Assembly (NCBI GenBank): GCA_030447245.1
Contig: JAUJPG010000015.1
Span: 69,725 to 108,413, forward strand
Direction of reading: 5' to 3'
DNA from: Chloroflexota bacterium
GTDB taxonomy: Bacteria > Chloroflexota > UBA6077 > JACCZL01
DNA: 38,689 nucleotides
The translations under genes were made by a program, and so were the position numbers. This document shows positions 33,283-38,689 of the stretch, piece by piece (the first letter of the stretch is position 1; each line of letters starts with the position of its first letter). The notes below the pieces were generated by a model, which saw only the letters and a program-made list of their open reading frames with translations, did not search any database and was not told where the DNA came from.

Positions 33283-33749
33283 CTTGTACTCCTTGTCCAC
33301 CGCTGGGGTGGTTGTCAATTCTGGTGGAGTCACGCTCCACGTTGTTTCACGGGTCCCAACCGGCCGTGGGGAATCAACGCCTCGCTCTCGAGCCGCTGAG
33401 TCGCGCGGTGAAAGTGCGGCGAACGGCACGGGACGATGCCTTTCTACCAGGTGTATGCCGCGGTCTGGCCGCTCCTCTTCGTCTCGCGATAGGACTCCAA
33501 ACAGATCGTTCGTCCCGTTGGTGACCGGGCGGGCGCGATTGCCGCGGGTGGTGCCCCGAAGGGCGGTATCGCATCGTCTCTCGGTAAGGCTAGCGAGGCC
33601 GGCCGGGGGCACTCGTCAAGCCCGGGTAAAGGCCGCGTCAAAGTTGTGTAAACCCCCTGGCGGTCGCCGTGGCCGCCCACACCTGATCGGTCAGCGGGCG
33701 CATCAGCAGGGGTTGGCTGTCGCCAGGCCAGCGACACTCGGAACGACGA
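33283..33749. other. 467-bp gene-free region with array C
   Basis: No gene is visible. The only clear element is array C (33615-33658). The remainder is GC-rich sequence without repeats I can identify. Confidence 0.5.
33615..33658 (+). promoter_or_regulatory. Array C of 11-bp direct repeats
   Basis: GTCAAGCCCGG, GTAAAGGCCGC, GTCAAAGTTGT and GTAAACCCCCT, four perfect tandem 11-mers. It is the most regular of the four arrays, and all four units keep GT.AA. Confidence 0.65.
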
Positions 33750-34290
33750 TCATCGGGTGATCGTGCTGGCGGCGCCGAGGGCGGCGCTGATGAACGGGCC
33801 GGAGAACAGGCCGATGGTCAGGACGCCGAGTGTGGCCGCTGCTAGCGAAATGGACGGGCCGAGGCCGATCGAGACCGGGCTGATCTGAGGTCGGCTCGGC
33901 CAGGTACATGTGGCGGATCACGCGGGTGTAGTAGTACAGCGAGATCGCCGAGTTGATCCGCCCCAGATGACGGTCACGTAGAGCCCGCGCTCCGCCGCCG
34001 CCCAGAACAGGTACATCTTGCTGAAAAAGCCGGCCAGCGGCGGCAGCCCGGCCAGCGACAACAAGCACACCGCGAGGATCGCCGAGAGCACCGGCACCCG
34101 TCGCGCCAGGCCAGAGTACTGGTCCAGGTCTTCGCCAGCGACGTAGCGGGACATGACCACGATGACGCCGAAGGCCCCGATGTTGGTGAAGGCGTAGACG
34201 AGCAAGTAGAACAGCACGCTCGACAACCCGAAGGAGCTGGCCGCGGCCAGGCCCATCAGCATGTAGCCGATGTGCGCGATTCGGGCTGCT
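33750..34290 (-). pseudogene. nuoN: C-terminal remnant of NADH-quinone oxidoreductase subunit N
   Basis: AHIGYMLMGLAAASSFGLSSVLFYLLVYAFTNIGAFGVIVVMSRY, LDQYSGLARRVPVLSAILAVCLLSLAGLPPLAGFFSKMYLFWAA, then (shift) INSAISLYYYTRVIRHMYL and (shift) IGLGPSISLAAATLGVLTIGLFSGPFISA to TGA at 33752 match the last third of NuoN, including the LPP..GF.SK motif with its Lys. The N-terminal two thirds and other nuo genes are absent, so it is an orphan, broken fragment, perhaps left by a rearrangement. Confidence 0.82.
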
Positions 34291-34333
34291 GGAGCGCCCA
34301 TCCAGCCGGGGTGCCGCCGGACGATGGCTTGGG

Positions 34334-34732
34334 CTACGGCGGACCCCACAGCGGTGGGTTGGCCCAGCCCCTGTTGTCGACTCGGTCCCCCCGGACGGTG
34401 AGGACGATTCGCCTCTCGATCACGACCTGCACCGCGTCGAGCGGCACGTAGATGTCACGCTGGAGCATGCGATCGACCAGAAAGTCCGCGCGGCAGACTT
34501 CCTTGATCCGCCCGACCTGCTCTCCATCTATCCCCACCACATCCATCCCCGTCCGCACGTTCGAGCGGTTCACGGCCACCGCGGGTGGACCGCTGTCCGG
34601 ACGTGACGCGGCACCCGGCTCCAGCCTCCGACCGATGCGGGTGGGACGGTGGCTGCGGAGTTTCAGCATGTACGTGGCGCCTGCCCCGCGCGGGGCGAAG
34701 CGGTTGGCGAAAGTCCGTCCCCCTAATTTCAC
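34334..34732 (-). CDS. DUF2171/PRC-like protein
   Basis: 132 residues from GTG 34732 (AAAGGAG at 12 nt, GAGAG nearer). The core is VRTGMDVVGIDGEQVGRIKEVCRADFLVDRMLQRDIYVPLDAVQVVIERRIVLTVRGDRV, a single PRC-type barrel as in DUF2171, preceded by a basic stretch (MKLGGRTFANRFAPRG) and ending GWANPPLWGPP. Cytosolic; probably works with the other PRC proteins of the cluster. The start is uncertain; ATG 34669 gives 111 residues. Confidence 0.7.
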   Translation of the reverse strand: MKLGGRTFANRFAPRGAGATYMLKLRSHRPTRIGRRLEPGAASRPDSGPPAVAVNRSNVRTGMDVVGIDGEQVGRIKEVCRADFLVDRMLQRDIYVPLDAVQVVIERRIVLTVRGDRVDNRGWANPPLWGPP

Positions 34733-34937
34733 CTCTCTAGCTCCTTTCCGCGACCAGCTACGATGGGAATCAAGGTGCGGGTGCCAAGTGGGGTGATCCA
34801 CCCCGCGCGCTCCGCAGGCGTCTCGCCGCGGGGTGTTCTGGCGCGCGATGCTCACGGTCGCCGTCTCGGCCGAGCTCGGCACTGGCCTTGGATCACGGCC
34901 CCTCCCCGCGCGCACCCGCGGCCACGGGCTCGGTCGG

Positions 34938-36326
34938 TCATATCGCCGACGCGGGGACAACAGCTTCCGCACCTGGCACGACCCGGGTGGGAGAAGCAGC
35001 GGCCTGGCGGCGGGTGGCCAGTACATTGAGCACGTCCGCCCGCGTCAGGGTGCCGACCGGCTTGCCGCCGCGGGTGACCGGCAGCAGTCGCAGCCGCCGC
35101 TCGACGAGCAGACCGGTCGCCTTCCGCAGCGGGGCTGCCTCGTCGATGGCGACCGCTGGACTGGACATGATCTGGCCTACCGTCCCGGTCTCCAAATCCG
35201 GCCCGGAGTCTGCCGCCACGACCGCCACTCCGTCGATCAGGCCGGCGTGCCGCGCCAGGATGTCGTGCTCGGAGACGATGCCCACCAGCTTCCCGGCGGC
35301 ATCGACCACCGGTGCGCCACTCGCCCGGCGCCGCAAGAGCTTGCGGAGAGCGGCGCTCAGCGGCTCATCGTCACGCAGACAGGCCGGGTCGGCGCTCATC
35401 ACGTCGCGCTCCACCAACGGGCCGAGGACCCGGGCGGCCATGGTGCGGGTGCTGACCAGGAAGACCGGCTGCTCGCCACGGCGGACGACCTCGTCGGCGA
35501 CGCTGCCCATCAGCCAGCGCGCCGGACCGGTTCGGCCGTGGGTCCCCATGACGACCAGATCCACGGCCTCGTTGCGCGCCGCCGACAGAATCTCAGAGCC
35601 GGCCGCCCCGGTGCGAACGGCGGTCCGGGTCGACACCCGGGCGGAATCGACCGCCCGAGCCAGTCGGTCCAGATACTCCTCGGCTTCGGTGACCGCACGC
35701 CGTGTCGCTGCTCGGTCCACGGTCGCAACTCTCCGGCCGCCGGCCAGGAAGCGCTGAACGGGCGGGACGATCTGCAGGAGCAGCAGCGTGACCCCGTCGG
35801 CGGCGAGGTCCTGTGCCGAGGAGAGCGCCTGTTCGGCCAGGGGGGAACCGTCGAGTGGCACGGGCAGCCGGCTGAGCGCGGGTCGAGTCTGGTTCCGAGC
35901 GGCACCAGCTCGCACCAGCAGCACGGGGACGGTCGCCTGCTCGAGCACGCGTTCGGCGACGCTGCCGAGCACCAGACGGGTCAGACCGCCGCGGCCGTGG
36001 AAGGCCATGACGATGGCGAAGGCGCCGATCTCGTCGGCCAGGTTCAAGATGCTCTCGGCCGCGTCACCGTCCCGAATCGCCGTCTCGACCCGACGTCCCG
36101 CGGCAGCCAGGCGCTGTCGGACCCGCTCCAGATCGGCTTCGATCGGCGTTCGGGTGGCGGTGAGGAACTGTGCGTAGGCTTCGGCCGGCGCGCGGTAGGG
36201 CGGACGCCCGATTACGCGGACCAGCACCACGGGCACGTCATGGCTCCGGGCGAGAGTGACCGCCCAGGGTAGGGCGGCTTCGCCGAGCTCCGAGCCGTCG
36301 AGTGGAACGAGTAGCGGTCGTGGCAT
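34938..36326 (-). CDS. Usp-Usp-CBS-CBS fusion protein
   Basis: 462 residues from ATG 36326 with AAGGAGA upstream. Two universal-stress domains: MPRPLLVPLDGSELGEAALPWA...VLGSVAERVLEQATVPVLLVR (1-140) and LPVPLDGSPLAEQALS...MGTHGRTGPARWLMGSVADEVVRRGEQPVFLV (155-295; G-2x-G-9x-G(S/A) ATP-loop type). Two CBS motifs follow (DVMSADPACLRDDEPLSAAL...ASGAPVVDAAGKLVGIVSEHDIL and QIMSSPAVAIDEAAPL...LRLLPVTRGGKPVGTLTRADVL), a Bateman module for adenine nucleotides. It joins ATP/AMP sensing with stress response. Two-Usp-two-CBS fusions are rather uncommon. Confidence 0.92.
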   Translation of the reverse strand: MPRPLLVPLDGSELGEAALPWAVTLARSHDVPVVLVRVIGRPPYRAPAEAYAQFLTATRTPIEADLERVRQRLAAAGRRVETAIRDGDAAESILNLADEIGAFAIVMAFHGRGGLTRLVLGSVAERVLEQATVPVLLVRAGAARNQTRPALSRLPVPLDGSPLAEQALSSAQDLAADGVTLLLLQIVPPVQRFLAGGRRVATVDRAATRRAVTEAEEYLDRLARAVDSARVSTRTAVRTGAAGSEILSAARNEAVDLVVMGTHGRTGPARWLMGSVADEVVRRGEQPVFLVSTRTMAARVLGPLVERDVMSADPACLRDDEPLSAALRKLLRRRASGAPVVDAAGKLVGIVSEHDILARHAGLIDGVAVVAADSGPDLETGTVGQIMSSPAVAIDEAAPLRKATGLLVERRLRLLPVTRGGKPVGTLTRADVLNVLATRRQAAASPTRVVPGAEAVVPASAI

Positions 36327-36338
36327 GATTCCATCTCC

Positions 36339-36632
36339 TTATCGACACGGGGGTCCTCCGTCGGTGGGGCGCATCACGCCCCGGCTCGGAATCGTCCCAT
36401 CCGCGCGGATCTCACCGTCGTCGGCAGCCCCCCCGGCCGCAGCGCCGACGGCAGCGCCGGTGCCGGCGCTGCCGGTGACGTCGGCCACGCCCGCATCAAT
36501 GTCCTGCTCGTCGCGCACGGCGACGCCGATATCCGGGGCTCCGAAGCCGGCGTCGTCGAGCGCGCGGATCGCACGCTCCGCATCCTCGCGCTCGTCGAAG
36601 ATGGCCACGACCGTCTCATGCGTCGTCACCAT
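36339..36632 (-). CDS. General-stress-protein-17M-like domain protein
   Basis: 97 residues: MVTTHETVVAIFDEREDAERAIRALDDAGFGAPDIGVAVRD, the ferredoxin-like start of the GSP17M/DUF1269 group of stress proteins. The rest (ADVTGSAGTGAAVGAAAGGAADDGEIRADG) is Gly/Ala-rich and ends in a short tail, shorter than usual, so it may be a truncated form. It ends 12 nt before the Usp-CBS gene on the same strand, so both are probably one operon. Confidence 0.7.
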   Translation of the reverse strand: MVTTHETVVAIFDEREDAERAIRALDDAGFGAPDIGVAVRDEQDIDAGVADVTGSAGTGAAVGAAAGGAADDGEIRADGTIPSRGVMRPTDGGPPCR

Positions 36633-36793
36633 CAGTCACCTCCCGTACCCGAGGCGTCCGCTCCTCGAGGTCTGGCCGAGCCAGCTTCGCCCTCGGCGCT
36701 ACCACGGCGCAGGTGTGTCGGTGACCATGCCTGGATGTGGCGGCCCGGCCGGAGCCCTCGTAGAGGTTGTGCCAGGACGCACCCACGACGACC

Positions 36794-36837
36794 GTGAAAC
36801 TCCAACTAAAATGCTCTACAAGTTGGGTAAAGCCGCG
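36794..36837 (+). promoter_or_regulatory. Array D of 11-bp direct repeats before the response regulator
   Basis: GTGAAACTCCA, ACTAAAATGCT, CTACAAGTTGG and GTAAAGCCGCG end 23 bp before the ATG of the OmpR-type regulator. It is the most divergent of the arrays but shares GTAAAGCC with array B. This position suggests autoregulation. Confidence 0.6.
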
Positions 36838-36860
36838 AGTGCTGGGATCGGAGCGGGCAC

Positions 36861-37601
36861 ATGACCGATGGACGGCCCTATCCGTCCGGGCGCATCCTGC
36901 TGATCGAGGATGATCGGCTGCAGGCGGAAGCGCTCGCGCTCATCTTCCGCCAGGAGGGCTACCTCGTCGACCTGGCCGCGACCGCGGCCGAGGGGCTCGC
37001 CCGGGCGCGCGTCAGACCTGCGCCGAACATCGTCGTGATCGACGTGGCGCTCCCCGATCTGAGCGGCGTCGAAGTGGCGCGCCGCCTGCGGGCGGGGTCG
37101 AGCGTGCCGATCGTTATGCTCACCGCCCGCCGCCAGGAGATCGACAAGGTGGTAGGCCTGGATGCCGGAGCCGACGATTACGTGACCAAGCCGTTCAACC
37201 CCAATGAGCTGCTGGCGCGAATCCGCGCGCAGCTCCGGCGGGGAGCAGGGCAGGTCGAGGTGGACAGGCCCGCGGACGGGATCTACACGATCGGCGACCT
37301 GCGCGTCGACGCCGGGACACGCCGCCTGACCCGGGCCGGACAGACGATCGGCCTGTCCGCGCGCGAGTTCGACATCGTGCGCGTGCTGGCTGAGGCGGCC
37401 GGGCAGGTGGTCGAGCGCCGGCAGTTGTTCACCAGTGTCTGGGGACCTGACTTCTACGGCGAAGAACGGGCGCTGGACGTCTACATGCGGATGCTCCGGA
37501 AGAAGATCGAGCCGGATCCTACCTGCCCGATCTACCTCCACACCGTCCGCGGGGTAGGCTTCCGGCTGTCCGAGGAGCCGCCGGATCGCGGCAGCGACTG
37601 A
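36861..37601 (+). CDS. OmpR/PhoB-type response regulator
   Basis: 246 residues. The receiver domain has acidic E16/D17, phospho-acceptor D61 (VVIDVALPDLSG), T88 and K110 (YVTKPF). The effector domain (from about 130) is a winged helix with LSAREFDIVRVLAEAAGQVVERRQLFTSVWG and DVYMRMLRKKIEPDP..IYLHTVRGVGFRL. It is the regulator partner of the kinase that follows (2 nt gap). Array D precedes it and similar arrays occur upstream of neighbouring stress genes, so this protein is the likely binder of the 11-bp repeats. Confidence 0.95.
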   Translation: MTDGRPYPSGRILLIEDDRLQAEALALIFRQEGYLVDLAATAAEGLARARVRPAPNIVVIDVALPDLSGVEVARRLRAGSSVPIVMLTARRQEIDKVVGLDAGADDYVTKPFNPNELLARIRAQLRRGAGQVEVDRPADGIYTIGDLRVDAGTRRLTRAGQTIGLSAREFDIVRVLAEAAGQVVERRQLFTSVWGPDFYGEERALDVYMRMLRKKIEPDPTCPIYLHTVRGVGFRLSEEPPDRGSD

Positions 37602-37603
37602 GT

Positions 37604-38460
37604 GTGCCGGTGCCGCGCTGGTGGGGCTACCCCGTCTGCAACCTCCACGGGCGGCTTGCCGCCTCGTACGGGGGCGTGGCGCTGCTGGCGGTGATCGTCT
37701 CGGCGCTCGCCATCAGCGGCACCCTCTGGAACACCCTCCTCGATCGGATCGCTCTGGACCTGGTCGGCGAGGCAAACGTGCTGGCCGATCACGTGAGCGT
37801 TCCGCTAGCCCAGGGAGATACCGCGGCCGTCTCGGCGTACATCAGGCGGATGGATGACCTGACCACGGCGCACATCTTGGTCGCCGACCGGGCCGGGACA
37901 GTCGTGGTCGCGACCGACCCGGTGCCCAGAGACCGGCAGGAGGAGCAACGGCATCTTGCCGAGGCGCTGGCCGGGCGGACGGTGCTGCGGGCCCGGGGCC
38001 CGGCTGGTACCGGGCAGGCCCTGGCACGGGTGGTCGTGCCCATCCGCACGCCCGACGGTGAGGTGGTTGGTGCCGTGCGCGAAGCCTATGACTGGGAAGA
38101 CCTCCGAGATCTCCAGTGGAACGTCAACGTCACCACGGCGCTCGGAGCGCTGGCGGCCGCGGTCCTCGCCGGAGCGGTCGGGTTGATCTGCGCCGCGTCG
38201 ATTGCGCGACCCGTTCAGCGCGTCGCGCGGGGCGCGCTCGCGCTCAGCCAGGGTCGATCCATCTCGCCGCTGCCCAAGCCGCGGGGGAGCACCGACGAAC
38301 TACACGACCTCGTCCAAGCGTTCAACGGCCTGGCGTCCCAGCTCGCGACCCACGAGCAGGCGCGCCGGGAGTTCGCGTCCGACGTGTCGCACGAGCTGCA
38401 CGCACTGGCGTCGGCCATGCAGACCGCTTCCACCGCCCTGGAGCGGGGCTCGGCGGGGGG
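37604..38460 (+). CDS. Sensor histidine kinase (partial, runs into poor sequence)
   Basis: GTG 37604 starts 2 nt after the regulator. Membrane segment 1 (LLAVIVSALAISGTLWNTLL, about 25-46), an extracytoplasmic sensor region (AYIRRMDDLTTAHILVADRAGTVVVATDP), segment 2 (ALGALAAAVLAGAVGLICAASIA, about 180-202), a HAMP domain (RPVQRVARGALALSQG) and the start of a dimerisation domain FASDVSHELHALASAMQ with H263 follow. The usual motif is SHELRTPL; here it reads SHELHALAS, which may be natural or read error. After residue about 285 the sequence is C/G-rich noise, and the ATPase domain is missing. Confidence 0.88.
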
Positions 38461-38689
38461 GGGAGCCACCCCGCGACCCCCCCCACGAGCCGCGGCTGGG
38501 GGGGCCCACCCCACAGCCAAGACCCCCACCCCCCCTCACGCTCCAGCCTCCCTCACCCACGCGCACCACAGCTGCGCCGCACCCCCCCCTGCCAGCCCAT
38601 CACGCGCCTCGGACCGCGCCGCCCTCCACGCACGAAGGTTCCCTCCGCAACCCGGAGCTTTACCTCCCCGATAATCCTCTCGTATATCG
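38450..38689. other. Low-quality, C/G-homopolymer-rich end
   Basis: Runs of G and C and the loss of any coding pattern mark a poorly read contig end. Nothing here should be interpreted. Confidence 0.8.

Noticed and set aside
38450..38689. C/G-rich structure or origin
   Set aside because: It looks like low-quality contig-end sequence.

Overview
The window is high-GC bacterial DNA. GC-rich codon use, a TPTATA-type linker in a surface beta-propeller protein, a fused trpE-trpG, a floA/nfeD pair, PRC-barrel and Usp stress proteins and chromate transporters together suggest a Chloroflexota (Thermomicrobia-like) genome. That placement is an inference. The sequence carries many single-base frameshifts and ends in about 230 bases of C/G-rich noise, so several 'pseudogenes' may be sequencing or assembly errors. 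Layout: (1) 165-545, a DsrE-family protein whose frame is interrupted by one TGA at the conserved redox cysteine, with a SECIS-like hairpin just downstream. (2) 696-3076 (-), trpE(G) behind a tryptophan attenuator whose leader peptide contains Trp-Trp-Trp. (3) 3128-5690, padR, a rhodanese and chrA in one overlapping operon. The rhodanese also has an in-frame TGA exactly at its catalytic cysteine, again with a hairpin; the module lies between IS-end-like repeats and next to a truncated cytochrome c gene. (4) 5842-8851, a metal island: an ECF sigma factor with a Cys-rich tail, an ECF-type promoter, DUF4396 and DUF305 proteins, a CmtR-like ArsR sensor and a cation transporter. (5) 8951-13350 (-), a second chromate operon: MFS transporter, split chrB with a duplicated C-terminal domain, an ArsC-like phosphatase and a second chrA (the last two frameshifted). 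(6) 13509-19071, a GNAT remnant, hyuB, and nfeD-floA with a small downstream gene. (7) 19290-24985, a transposase remnant, a candidate structured RNA with a strong terminator, a surface propeller protein, and a Na+/H+ antiporter split by an IS630-type element. (8) 25160-28439, gene remnants and a histidine phosphatase. (9) 28735-38460, a stress cluster of PRC-barrel proteins, small membrane proteins, Usp-CBS and a two-component system. The main result is two independent selenocysteine candidates in unrelated thiol-active families, DsrE-like and rhodanese, each with UGA in place of the active cysteine and each followed at a suitable distance by a hairpin whose three-base loop begins G-U. In the DsrE gene the loop G and U fall at positions 23 and 24 from the UGA, as in the E. 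coli fdhF SECIS. A second result is a set of four intergenic arrays of tandem 11-bp direct repeats (consensus about GTnAA(A/G)), all inside the stress cluster. One lies just upstream of an OmpR-type response regulator, so a local regulon is likely.
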